The position numbers and the translations under genes are program-made. From positions 187,112,891-187,176,890 of the forward strand of contig NC_081406.1 in NCBI RefSeq assembly GCF_030272615.1: a stretch of 64,000 nt of DNA. The letters are read 5' to 3'. Source of the stretch: Cryptomeria japonica. Lineage: Eukaryota > Streptophyta > Pinopsida > Cupressales > Cupressaceae. How positions within the stretch are numbered: the first letter of the stretch is position 1; each line of letters starts with the position of its first letter. Below are positions 44,917 through 56,788 of the stretch, piece by piece. The notes under the pieces are model-generated. The model worked only from the letters and a program-made list of their open reading frames with translations. It ran no database searches and was not told where the DNA came from.

Positions 44917-46400
44917 AATAAATACAAGGAAGAGTGTGGCAATTTGTCCATGAATATAGTGCACCCAGAACAGTACCAGCTATATTAGGATTTCTCTATT
45001 ACGTGTAAGATATACTTTGTGTTTGCACTATATGTTTAAGGGTCAAATGCAGTTATTAAATTTTTGGCTCACATCAATGCTTGGATATTGGCAGAAATCC
45101 ATTGATGGGACACTAGCATATCAAACCTTCTATCTTTTTATAGAAAAGTCACTCCACAATCGCTGAAGAAGATTAAAAAACCAAGGCTATCCCCAACGGC
45201 TCGCGGCACTCCACTCTCCATTATAGATTAGATCTACGCAATCAGGGCAATTCCAATCTGATTACGAATACGAATAACATCACCTCGTCAACAGAGTAAT
45301 GGTTTTTAATACATTAAAAAAATTAAAAATATCCAAACATAATGATCACTTCTATTTATGCTAATTTAAGCATCCTTCTTTGAGAGACAACTTTTGCTTC
45401 CAAACAAATTGCATGCTAGTGGTTATTTGGAACTAAGGAACACAAATTTTGCATGATAAGCTTAAGGAAATATAAATAAAAATATTTCTGTTGGCTGACT
45501 ACCATGCAACAGAAAAGTTGTGTATAACAAATTGCCATTGCTAAACCTTGTCAGCTCAAGCTCACTTTCGTAGTCACTACTTGCTTTCTTAAGGATAAAC
45601 ATTAGCAGTACTTTTGCATGGCATGTTAAGAATGGTAATAAGCTTCCAATTTTAGCCATTTGAGTTTTAGATTTAGGTCAATATGAACTAAGTCACCACA
45701 CATTTTTTTTATTAGTAATCCAAATAGTAGAGCTTCTTATAGATTTTTATTGACAAGCCATTATTTGGTCAAGAGGAATTCCAATTTTCAATAATCATTA
45801 ACAACTGACTCTAGCTCTTCTACCACTATGCCCAAAAAAAGACCTTTCAAACCATATCACTTTTGCAAAATAACATGCTAAAAATGGTTTTAGCATTCCA
45901 CCGAATAGCATCACAACTAATAGAAGCTAAGATAATATAAAAGTGACCGTGAAATATTTCCCTAATGTGTCTGTCATTAAAAAGATTAATAGATTATCCT
46001 AATCATCTCTAAGAGCTGGAATTCATTTCAATTTATATTTTCTCTTTATTCACTTAGAGAAAATTTTAAAGGGGCATTCCCTTCTTATCTAGACGACTTT
46101 GGCTCTATTCTATCACCTCTTACCTTATATTCTTGATGCGTTTGAAGTGAATTTCTAAATTACCAACTTTGTTCTATAATGTGAAAAAAACCTGCCCCAA
46201 GATCCTCTGGAAGTGGTGACTTACGAATCAATTTCTTTTACCTTGTTACGAGTCAAAAGATTTTGGTTATAGGTTGCCCATTTCAAAATCATCATCATCC
46301 CAAGAGATACTAGGGAACAATACTCGAGAATCCTAGATTGTTAAGACTTCAGATGTGTTACATGCAGACGCAATAAGAAACAATGATTCAAAGAAACATG
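44917..46400. other. Intergenic sequence, nothing recognised
   Basis: No gene or element was identified. A GC-richer patch near 45190-45290 holds a short minus-strand ATG frame (from 45221) without a clear splice donor. Confidence 0.4.
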
Positions 46401-46574
46401 TAATGAATGGCACTTGTGAAAGAGGAGAAATGGAACAGAAACTTTAATAACCTAATGCATTCTATACATGGCTTCCTCTCAAGGGTAACGTATGGCTATC
46501 CAGCTACAATGATTAGAACTAACATTCTAGATATTTCTGTTGACAAGCATTTTGTCCATAGTTCCATAGAGTTT

Positions 46575-46690
46575 CCTGATGGGGGGACACTGGGACGTGG
46601 GGACAGGTTTTGGGGATGGGGGGACCAAGGGCCTAAATTTGGGGACGGTGGGGGGATGACAGCGGAGCGGCGGTGGTGGGGAGCTACTCT
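46575..46690 (+). repeat. G-rich segment of GGGGAC words, quadruplex-prone
   Basis: At least eight runs of three or more G lie within 110 bp (for example GGGGGGACACTGGGACGTGG). This fits G-quadruplex formation. Related GGGGAC or GTCCCC words recur near 46860-46930, 49920-49965, 59373-59545 and 60420-60490. Confidence 0.7.
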
Positions 46691-46934
46691 GATATACAAA
46701 TTGAGGTGAATTGAAATCTTCAAGGCAAAATCTGCAATATAACGTCTCCGTGAGTGCTCCATGAAAGACAAACTAGTTTTCACAAAGTTAAAGGTTGCAA
46801 TTAGTATGTAATGAAATATTCCATATAATAATTGACCTAGTGGCATCCCTAGCAGAGGTGGCAGAGGTGGCAGAGGTGTGGGGGGACGCTTCCCCCAAGT
46901 CCCCTGTCTCAAAAACGGCCCCCTATCGAAGACC

Positions 46935-48300
46935 CGGGTACTTTTGGGGGCGACACATTGTAGATGTTTTTGTCATTGATGAGTTTTCAGCAATGTTTCT
47001 AGTGGCCTGTTGTGTGGCAAATTGGCGAGACTGGAGTTTTGTTCTGTGTGTGTGGAAGCTTTTTGAATGTCATTGTGTTCCAGGTGGCTGCCATTTCATA
47101 TACCAGTGTGTTTGTTTGATTGGTTGCACTCCAATTCAGATTCAATCCTACATTATGCAGTATATGCTGAGTCTGTAGAGGTGTTCAGTATACAAGCTTG
47201 CTTAGCTGGGCGATTTGCTTTTGCCAAGTAATTTTATTTTGATCAGATTCTTAACAGTGAATCTGGGTGATGTACTTTTGCCAAGAGTTTTAACTTTGTT
47301 CAGATTCCTAACAGTGAATATGCTCTCTATTGCTGTGTCGTTTTCTTAAGCTCATTTTCCTGCTATTGCCACATGTTTGGGATGTCGATAGTTTTATCAG
47401 ATCTCTGAAAACCTATACTTGCTCTGCTCAGAAACAAATTTCAGGAGGATTGCAGTAAGTATGAACACCTGCAAGTTGCGAGTTTGTCAGATGCTGCGAG
47501 ATATTCCTCTTTGGGCTGCCGATTCATATTCTGGGAGTTACGTGTTTGTCATTGAAGCCAGCATTGCCGATTCATATTCTGGGAGTTACGTGTTTGTCAG
47601 TGAAGCCAGCATGCGTTCTTTGATGCCGTTATTCTGCACTGAGGATGTGAGGCGACTGTTTAGTTGATTTTTTTGGATACTTCTTGAAACGTTTTTCTTA
47701 GTGTTCTGTTATTTCTCAGAAATCTAATATTTTTTTATATACAGAATCGTGTGAATGGTTAGCCACTTTTTTTGAAAAACGGAAGTATTCTGAGTATTGT
47801 GTTTAAAAAACAATGGATACTGACTTCAAATATATAGAGCAGTTTCTTTTCTGGGGGAGTCTTTTGATTAAAAAATGAGTGCAGCTGTTATTGTTTTGAA
47901 GAGTTATGTGGTGAACGCTAAAAATATGGCATAAATCTTGATTTTTTTAATCGATGACAGAATGTTGTGAGCAGATTTTGAAGATGAAATATTTATAGAA
48001 AGATTGCTCTGATCAATTTTTATGAGTTCCTTGAATCAGATAATGGAGTTTTGATTTTAAAAAGGGAAGTTCAATACTTACAGGAGGTTTTTTTTACATG
48101 GTCTGAAACACTGAATGTGGTCTGTGCTGAAGACAATATCAATGTTACTACGAAACAGGTTTGAGGAAGTAGAAAGAAATAAGGAAAAAGTTTCTAGTTT
48201 GCTGCTTCCAGACTTTGCAAAAGTTTTACACGGTCAGATATGAACAAGTTTTTGTAATGTGAACATTGTGAAGTCTAATAAAGTTTTAAGAGGAGTTGTA
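46935..48300. other. Unassigned region with a 48-bp in-frame duplication
   Basis: No family is recognised. A plus-strand frame at 47419-47667 contains a perfect-length 48-bp tandem duplication (47517-47564 and 47565-47612, one mismatch) that repeats 16 codons including DSYSGSYVFV. The region may be part of a retroelement ending in the LTR-like sequence at 48300. Confidence 0.4.
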
Positions 48301-48640
48301 AATTTTATGTGTTTTAGATTGGTTTCTTCCTTTTAGGTTGGAGCCTCTGTATTTCTTTCTGAGTTGAAGCTCTTCTTGAGGTTGGTGCCTCAGTTGTTCT
48401 GTGTTGGGAGTTGGTGCTCTTGTTTGTAATTGGGTTGGTTCCCATTTTAATGAAAGATTTCAAAGCCGTGGTTGTTTACCCGAAAGGGTTTTCCACGTGA
48501 TAATTTTTGTGTTCTTTTGATCTTTATGTGCTTAACTCCTGTCTTTTGTAAAAATTCTGCAAAATTTGTAAACTACTGATTCACCCCCCTGCCCCTCTCT
48601 CAGTAGTTTTCGTTTGGTTTTCAATATCCCTGTGGATCAC
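48300..48640 (+). mobile_element. Copia LTR-like 3' segment
   Basis: The words CCGAAAGGGTTTTCCACGTG and TTCACCCCCCTGCCCCTCTC, each typical of the R/U5 part of plant Copia LTRs, occur in order after a T-rich stretch. The limits are not defined and no partner was found. Confidence 0.4.
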
Positions 48641-49973
48641 TGAAATTTTTGTCACATTTGCCAACTCAGATGAAATACTGAGGCATCTCACCTCTCTTGA
48701 AAGAAAATCAAATTCCAAGATGGAAAATGACTACTCTAAGGTCCTTGATAGCCAAGTCTTGGCCTGTGAGATGACTCACTTGTTCATTGTGTTTTGCTAC
48801 TAACACACAAAGGGGCTTATGCGAATGTCCACTGGAATCCTGAAAATGGGTTAGATCTGAAGTTGTTTTCTGATCTTATGACATTGAACAGACCTCCTAG
48901 CACTAATTAGCAAATGCTTTTACTACTGGAAACAATCTTGTTCATCAGATATTTAGTGTGATGATGCTAGTTCCCAAATTAACTAGAGGTTCTAAAAAAA
49001 TAACAAAATGAATTAGAGGAAGAGAGGGGTTAGAGAGAATCATAAGTTTGAACTCCCACTGCAACATCTAAATGCGTAAGTAGACAAATTTGAAATTAAC
49101 TATCTCTTGCTCAACCAAATAATTTGCAATATCATAAGAGATGTGCAATCTTGAAAGGAAATTTAGATCATTAAATAAGAGCCATTAAACACCCAATTCT
49201 GGCATAGTTTAACTGAATAATCCATGAAATGAAAGGCAAAAGTGCTTAGACTAACCACACAAACTTACAATCACCAAGTAGTACGTGGAATGAACATGAG
49301 AGTCATCCAATACTCATCACATGCAAACATCCACAATAGGCAATTCCCCTAAATGCAGCTGGAAAACATGAAATAAAACATAATATATTTGGCCATATAA
49401 ATGTCCATTAAACTGAACAAATTTTAACCAGCCAGTTGGAAGACATGAAATGAAACAATATGTAAGGTACAATATCCTACTGTCTTTGTTTCTCAACAAA
49501 TTCCATCTATAGTTTGGAATGAAATTTCAAACCCTTAGATTGAAACAGAATATCAAACCCTTGGTTCAAACAAATGGCATTCAACCCTTTACAAAGAGAA
49601 ATGTGGTCCCTTAATAGAGGAAGACAACATCCTCAATAAGATCTAATAGTCCAGATCAATCTTCATCATAAATGGCACAGATCTGCAAGGTACAAAAATG
49701 GTAGATGACTCTGGCAAGGCAGCATGCTAGGCATAGAATAATCCCACAAAATCTGCACACTAGAGCTTGGAGAAGCATGAAAATCACTTTGACATCTAAA
49801 AAACTCCATTGCATTAATGGTAAAATGGGTTTACTCTTCATTCTAGTGTGAATGCAAAATCCACATTTCATTATGTAGAAAATGCTATGTAACCTAAGGA
49901 CACATCCTCAGACAAAATGGGGGCATCCCTGTTAGGAAATGTCCTGGGGACACGAGGACAGGTCAGAAAAATC
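48641..49973. other. Spacer before the 9.4-kb LTR element
   Basis: No gene was seen. The final 55 bp contain GGGGAC-type words. Confidence 0.45.
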
Positions 49974-50176
49974 TGAAATAATATTTCAATGTTGTATATT
50001 AATGACAAAGGAGACGAAGGTTCCTTATATAGAGATTACAAGAAGATCTTTCCATAAATTGAACAAAAAGGAAACTTCCTAAAACTAACTAAAGACGAAA
50101 GACAAAAGAAAGTTTCTAAATACCAACTAAGTGACTAAGATGACCATTATATCAATATTACAATATTATTTTAATA
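49974..50176 (-). repeat. 3' LTR of the pol-less element
   Basis: 203 bp, aligned with 59143-59372. The polypurine tract lies just beyond 50176 on the plus coordinate. Confidence 0.7.
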
Positions 50177-52398
50177 CCCTCCCTTAACGGTCATCGTACT
50201 AACTACCCTACAGAAGACATAAATGCAGGTCTTTTGTTCACGAATGCATAGAAGGCTGCCCCCTTCTCTTCAAAACGCTCTGCGACATGAGCTTTGTAAC
50301 ATGCTAATCTTTTAAATGAAACATTTATTCAAAAATGTAACTTACTGAAACGAATATAGCTGTTAATAAATATAGCCATTAACATGATCATTGCAACTTA
50401 ATATAAAAGGGAAGAGATTTTTTTATTTTTTTTAAAAGGAATAATTGAAAGTAAATACCTTGCTCTTAAACCGAACATAAACGTAAAATAAGAAAATAAC
50501 TAAACGTTGCATTAAATGAAAGAGAGAGAGTTTCGAGAGTACATTTCATCTGATGCTAGCAATCTGAACTTCATATCTTTATCAAGATACCAGTGAGGAG
50601 GGAAAGTATCATCAGGGCGCTTTTCCGCCCAACCACAGACTTACTAGTCCCATGTGCCATATCCAACTAGATTGGCCCGACCCTTCGCAGGGAGGTAACG
50701 AAAATCTAGCTCATGCCATCTGAACTGGTGGATAATCCTACACAGATCCCTAGTCAGTCATACACTATAGGCCACCCCTAACTAGCACGACCTCTGACTG
50801 GATTGTGTAACTGGATTAACATATTGGTTGACACTTACAACACTAGCCTCACCTTGATTGAGGATTTCTAGTTTATAGAAAACTCGCTAAATCGTGAAAT
50901 CAATTGTTTGTCGTCCTGCACGGTGGGTTTGAATTTCCGAAGATAACCAAACACTCATGTTTGTCTCTATGCTACTGCATTCTGACTCTCTAAGGCTCAT
51001 TGGTTGTCATTTATGTTTGGACCCAACTTCACTTGTTGGTCGACAAACATGAAGTATCTTATACCATTAAGGTGTAACCTATCTTTGACAAAACCCTAGG
51101 TTAATTAAATATGGAGTTCATACTTGTGCTCTTGAACTAGCAACCTGCTCTCTCAAGAGTACAAGGATGAATCCAAGCTTAATGAATATGAAGAATTCAC
51201 CATCCTTCTTTCATGAACCAAAGTTCTGCATAAATTTACCTGTCTTAAGTACAATAGTTGATTAGTTCGTATTTCCCACAGTCTCAATGTTGTTTACACG
51301 AGAGAAGTAGCCCATACTTGGCCTTTATTAACTGGCATCCGCCATTAAGTTACAATTGATTAACAAAAGATGCCCTTTTTACACATGAATCTCATACAGT
51401 CAGTTGTTCACCTTAGTCCAGCATGTTTGATTGTATCGGCCGGTACTCTACCCCATCCTGAGGTATACAACCTTACTTTATATTAGTTGAAAATTGTTCC
51501 TTCCTGATTTAATTGAAGCATGGTTTAAACCGGTAACTTACCTTAGAGAGGAAAAGATGTGATAGACCACAAACTGTTATCTCCCTAATCAACATTAGCT
51601 TCTATGTTTTGTGCATGTTATGAGCATTCGTGTTGCTACTATAATGTTTGGTGAAACTATTTATTTGTTTGAATGCCAACTGCATTAGGGAGGGGGAGGG
51701 GGGGCTGTGAAGCTATGTATCTCTATACATAGGACTATCAACATTAAGAGCGTTATAAGTTCCCTTGCCTATCAACCCCTATCTCACTGAGGTGATATTT
51801 ACTAAAAATCTAAGTGCTCCCATAATTGTTATTTATGCCCAACCGCATTAATGAGCTCAAAAATACTATTCTAGTCAGTCGTTTCTAACCAAGTTGAAGA
51901 TAACTTAACCATCTTGATTGACGCTCTGGTAAGAGGACCCCTTTTGCCCAAAGGTTTCCCAATAGCTACGATTACACTTGGAAGTGAAATCATAATTACT
52001 CCCTTCATGGCTGCAATTAAAGGACTCTAGGGCATAGGTCTAGAACAAGTGGGTTTTAATTTACAGTTGATCATATTTGCGCTCACATGGACACTTTTGG
52101 TCACATAATTATTTTACATTCTTCTCGTTATCAGCACTTATTCTCTTAAGGAGTTTATGCTATAAACTACTCGTTCATTTATCAAAGATTTGTATTGATA
52201 CAACTAAATCCCTGGCATGGGAAAATAGGGGGCATAAGAGCCACCAGTTGTACGTCCAACTCATAAGTATGGAATATAACCATACCTGACATGTCTCTGT
52301 TGTCCTAGCATCTTGAGAGTACTCTCTCCATGGTGATGCTAGCTGCATCGGAAGTACAACAATACTCTTCTACCCACTGCCTTCCTAGGCTAGGGTAT
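50177..52398. other. Interior of the pol-less element, non-coding
   Basis: 2.2 kb without a recognisable protein on either strand. It is less AT-rich than the surrounding DNA. A run of G (GAGGGGGAGGGGGG, about 51692) and a palindromic patch (CCCTTCGCAGGGAGG, about 50680) stand out. Confidence 0.45.
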
Positions 52399-52965
52399 TG
52401 TTGTGACGTATTCACACATCGCCCCATTGTAAATGGGGACCCCTACTTTTTGCTTTCTGGGGTTTGCTTTCTAGGTCTTTTAGGGTTTGTCTGTTAGCCT
52501 CTGTATTTTGAGTGTCGCTAGGGGATCACTAGGATGGTAGGCTCTGCTTGAGCCAGGGGGAGTCAACAGGTGCTCCAGGTTAGGGTTCTTTGAAAGTCTT
52601 CCTTAGGACAAGGTTTTGTTCTTGTTGCTAATTGTGTCTTGTTTGAGTTTGAGGAGGTCAATGAGGCTTGGTGAGTGAGTATCATCTTTGGAGGTCTAAG
52701 TTAAGTCAAATTGGTGAGTGATGAAGTCTGGAATGTCATCCTGATCTTCAAATGTCCTGAAATTTGGCTAAGTCTACAATGTCATCCTAATCCTGAAATT
52801 TGACTAAGTCTGGAAAATTGAAGAATCCTCCAAAAACTAGATTTTGCATTATAATTCCTGGAGGTCCGAAACCACTCTCAAACATCCTGACAGTATATAT
52901 GGAATATAACTTAAAGTATAAGAAAGAAGAAAGATATAAGGAAATATCACTTATACTTAAATGCC

Positions 52966-55822
52966 AAATTTCGCTCCTGACCCTTCCAAAGGGTCCAAGG
53001 CGAATTTCAATTTCGCTCCTAACCCTTCCAGAGGGTCTAGAGCGAATTCCTCTATAGGACATTCTACTTTGATCCAAACTTAGGACTAACTCATTCCCAG
53101 GCATTATTGAGGGAAAAACACTTATTTGGAGTGAAGAAATGTGAGAGATGAAGTCAAGATTTGAGCCTAAAAGAAATTTCGCTCCTGACCCTTCCAAAGG
53201 GTCCAGAGCGAAATTCTTAGAAGACACCTTTTTTCCTCCTTGTTTGCACTGAAAGCCTTATTCCTTGGTCATGGTGGGGGTAGATGGATATGTTCTTGCC
53301 TTAGGGAGTGACTAAAAGTAAAGGAGTGAAGGATTTTAGCCTAAAATAGAAATTTCGCTCCTGACCCTTCCAAAGGGTCCAAAGCGAAATTCTTCATAAG
53401 CCTCATTTGCTTCCTTGCTTAGACTACTAACCTTGTTCCTTGGCCGTATTTGGAAGGGAAATGATGTGTCTTTGCCTTTCCAAGTGATAGAATGTGAAGG
53501 AGTGAAGGATTTTTGACCAAGACAAGAATTTCGCTCCTGACCCTTCTAAAGGGTCCAGAGCGAAATTCATATGAGCCCCTTTTTTTTCTTCACAAAGACT
53601 TGAAGTGAATGCTAACTTGGACCGGAGGATGATCAGGAAGAGCCTAATGAGTTATATCCAAGCCAAAGAAAGGAGGAAGAAAGTGAAAATGAGCCTAGAA
53701 GGAGAATTTCGCTACTGAACCTTCCAAAGGGTCCAAAGCGAAATTTGTATTTCCTCTATTTTGCTCTTTAACTTGACCAAGTTTGGAACTTCTAAGGCAT
53801 GGTTTGGAAGACTTGGATGCATATTTACCTTGGAGAGGAGGTTTGAGGCGATGAAATGATGGAAATCAACCTAGAAGGAGAATTTCACTCCTGACCCTTC
53901 CAAAGGGTCCAGAGCGAAATCCTCCATTTGACCTTCTTTTTTGCCTTAGGCCATAGAGTGACCTTGTCTAGAGCTAGTTTGATAGCGAATTGCCTTGATT
54001 AGGATGAAAGGAAGTTGAATTGATTGCATTTGAGGAAGAATTGGATGAATGAAGTGCAAGATCAACCTGGAAAGAGGATTTTGCTCCTGACCCTTCCAAA
54101 GGGTCCAGAGCGAAAATCCTTATAGCTCTTATTTTCTTCCTTGTTTTGGCTAGGCGTTGGCATGTTGGAGAGTGAATTGGTATTTTCTTGACTTGAGAGG
54201 TAGTTGGACGCTTTGAAAGATGAAGATTTTGCCTAAATCATGAATTTCACTCCTGACCCTTCCAAAGGGTCCACAGCAAAATTCTTTATTAACCTCATTT
54301 GCTTCCATGCTTGGGCTTCAAACCTTGTTCCTTGGGTGAAGAGTGATGGAATTTTACCTTGCAAATAAGATTGGGATTGAAAAGATGAAGAGTCAAGTCT
54401 AGAATGACAAATTCGCTCCAGACCCTTCCAAAGGGTCTAGAGCGAAATTTCACAAAACCACTCTTTTCCCTCAATTTTATGCCAAGTCTAGGGTGGTTCA
54501 AGGTGAATTAGGATTGGAAGTGTCCTTAGGTGTGACTTTGACTTGCTAGTGATTATCAAATTTGAAGGAATTGAGCCAAATCATGAATTTCTCTCTTGAC
54601 TCTTCCAAAGGGTCCAGAGCGAAATTCCTAAAATCACCTATTTTCCCTTCAAAGTAAGTCAAATCCTTTGTTTTTATGGCTTGGATGGGTGTGAAGTGGC
54701 ATGACCTTGCCTTTGAAGGTGGATGGAAGTGAGAGGAATGAAAGAATAAGCTCAAAATATGAATTTCACTCCTAACCCTTCCAAAGGGTCTAGAGCGAAA
54801 TTCCTTAAAACTACCTTTTCCTTTCATTTTTATGCCAAGCTAAGCCTAGACCAAGGTGGGAGAAGTTGGGAGATGCCCCTAGGATTGCCCTTGAATGTCT
54901 TGTTGCCTCCAAAAATGAAGATTCTAAGCTTGGACAAGGATTTTGCTCCTGACCCTTCCAAAGGGTCCAAGGCGAAATCCATTATAGGTCTTGTCCCTGG
55001 CCATGGTTTTTAGCGAAATTCTCCTTTTTAGCCATATTGAGGTCTAGCAAGTGTTGTTATGTTCAGAGATAGATCCAAAGGTGAGAATCAAGTAAGAAAA
55101 AAGTGAGAGGAATGGAGTTGAGTGAGGGAAAACAAGCAAAGAGAGAAATTCGCTCCTGACCCTTCCAAAGGGTCCAGAGCGAAATTCTCCAAATCAACCA
55201 TTTTCTCCTTGAGTGAAGCCAAAAAATTGATTCCTATGGCATGGTTGAAGGTGGAGAGAGGTATTCTTGCCTTGTTAGGTGAATTGAAGCGAAGGAAGTC
55301 AAGAAATAAGTCTAAAGCTTGAATTTCGCTCCTGACCCTTCCAAAGGGTCCAGAGCGAAATTCTCAATTTCACCTAACTTGCCCATAACCAAGGTCAGGA
55401 TATGGATCCCTACGCTTTGGAGAAGAGAAAACTAAGCATATGCTTGCCTTGGGAGGAATTTTGGAGTAAAGGAGTGATATAATTGTCCTGGAATGCAAAT
55501 TTCGCTCCTGACCCTTCCAAAGGGTCTAGAGCGAAATCCTCAAAAACTCCATTTTTCTCCAATTTTGCATCAAGCTTGATGTTGGTTGAGATTAAAGGGA
55601 TCCTTAGACATGCATTTGAGCAAGTTGTGAAGATTTTGTCCTAAAATGCAAATTTCGCTCTTGACCCTTCCAGAGGGTCCAGGCCGAAATCCTTTGAAAC
55701 TCCTATTTTTCACCTTGTTTGAGCTAGGCCTAAGATTATGAAATGATGAAATGAGGTCTAAATTGGCCAGGGATGCAAATTTCGCTCTTGACCCTTCCAA
55801 AGGGTCCAGAGTGAAATTCTTA
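52966..55822. repeat. 18-copy array with a 43-bp palindromic core, 176-bp period
   Basis: The core has outer arms GAATTTCGCTC and GAGCGAAATTC, inner arms GACCCTT and AAGGGTC, loop CCA, and a 2x2 internal mismatch (CT opposite CA). The TTTCGCTC anchor or its variant lies at 52969, 53011, 53177, 53353, 53529, 53707, 53883, 54079, 54245, 54421, 54588, 54764, 54941, 55148, 55324, 55500, 55653 and 55780. Seven intervals are exactly 176 bp and most others are 166-178. The spacers can still be aligned (TTCCTTG and GAAGGAGTGAAG words recur) but have drifted far more than the core. Short frames on either strand are by-products of the repeat. Confidence 0.95.
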
Positions 55823-56527
55823 TAGGGCTTGTCCCTGGGAAGGATTTGAGCAAGCTTCATTTTAATGTCTTCTTGTTTATGATTTAAGGTAGGAAATGCT
55901 ATGTTAGAATGAATGTCCTTAATCATCTTATGGTTTGTTTTGCAGATGAAAGAAGACCAGGCCAGGACAAGGACGACCTCTTCCAGTCCATCATCATCAA
56001 GGACGTTCCACATGCAAAAAGGGAGGATTCAAGGTGCTTTGAAGCGTTGGAAGACCAGGGGTGTTCAAGGAGTTCAAGTTAGCCTCAAGGCCTCATTCTA
56101 CCACAAGATGACAAAGAAAGGCTTTGCCAGCACTTCAAGGCAAGGTATGCTACCGAAGAAGGAAGACTTGACGATAAGAAAGCCTCATCAAGCACTTGGG
56201 AGTAAAAGAGGTACACCATTCATCAAATTGAGATAGAGAAGAGGATCAACCAAGCCACAAGCGTTAGACAAGGTGGCATCCCAGTCATCATTCTTCCAAT
56301 CGGATTGGTCCACCTCAACGTGTCCAGATTCAATGTACCTGACTCATCGAGGACGGCACAAACTTCGAGGCACCTACCCCTGCTTCCTATTGGTCCTCAC
56401 CCTTGGAATGTAATTTTCTAATTGGCTAAGGAAGTTTGTTGTAACAAACCCTAATTAGGGTTTCTATCTTGTAATCCTAGCCATCGGTTCTAACTCAATC
56501 AGAGCCGTCTGTTTGTAAAAGGCTCTC

Positions 56528-56536
56528 TATATAAAG
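56528..56536 (+). promoter_or_regulatory. TATA box of the putative giant LTR
   Basis: TATATAAAG sits in GC-balanced surroundings about 260 bp before the putative LTR end. An AATAAA follows about 130 bp later. Confidence 0.5.
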
Positions 56537-56788
56537 TTTTGGCTCCTCATTTGTAAAAGTTAATACTGGGTGAATAATTAGAAATAGTGAATAGTCAGTT
56601 GATAGAATAGCAATTAGAGTAGATTAGGAGGACAAGGCAAGAAATTGTTGCCATTGATTGTAAATAAACTCCATTTTCATTGAAGTTATGGTGAAGTGTG
56701 TTGTTTCTTTGTGAAGTATCATTGAAAATTCAATGAATCATGCCGAAAAGGGGGTGAAAATGTTTTATTTAAAACTTATTTCCCCACA

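Larger units (their letters stand above)
52399..56788 (+). mobile_element. Putative giant LTR, about 4.4 kb (possibly Tat/Ogre-like)
   Basis: The segment opens TGTTGTGACG and closes CCCCACA. The sequence after it, TCTAGCGACT, resembles the TGGCGACT primer-site start known in Tat/Ogre elements. Near its 3' end lies a promoter-like block: TATATAAAG at 56528-56536, then AATAAA at about 56665. That is the order expected of U3, R and U5. The long part upstream would be U3 and contains the palindrome array. Only one copy is present and I found no target duplication, so a solo or truncated LTR is inference. Confidence 0.4.

Noticed and set aside
45150-45221. First exon starting at the minus-strand ATG at 45221
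   Set aside because: No convincing splice donor follows and the frame ends in a stop after about 28 codons.
46407-46912. Frames of 100 and 138 codons across the G-rich patch
   Set aside because: Composition (Gly, Trp or Pro-rich) follows the GGGGAC repeat, and no family is recognisable.
52966-55822. CRISPR-like array
   Set aside because: The repeat is palindromic and regularly spaced, but the spacers are about 130 bp and related to each other, there are no cas genes, and the surroundings are plant retroelements.
52787-56013. Several frames of 60-147 codons containing PDPSKGSRAKF or SRPFGRVRSEI
   Set aside because: These phrases are the palindrome core read on each strand. Frames break between units, so there is no continuous protein.
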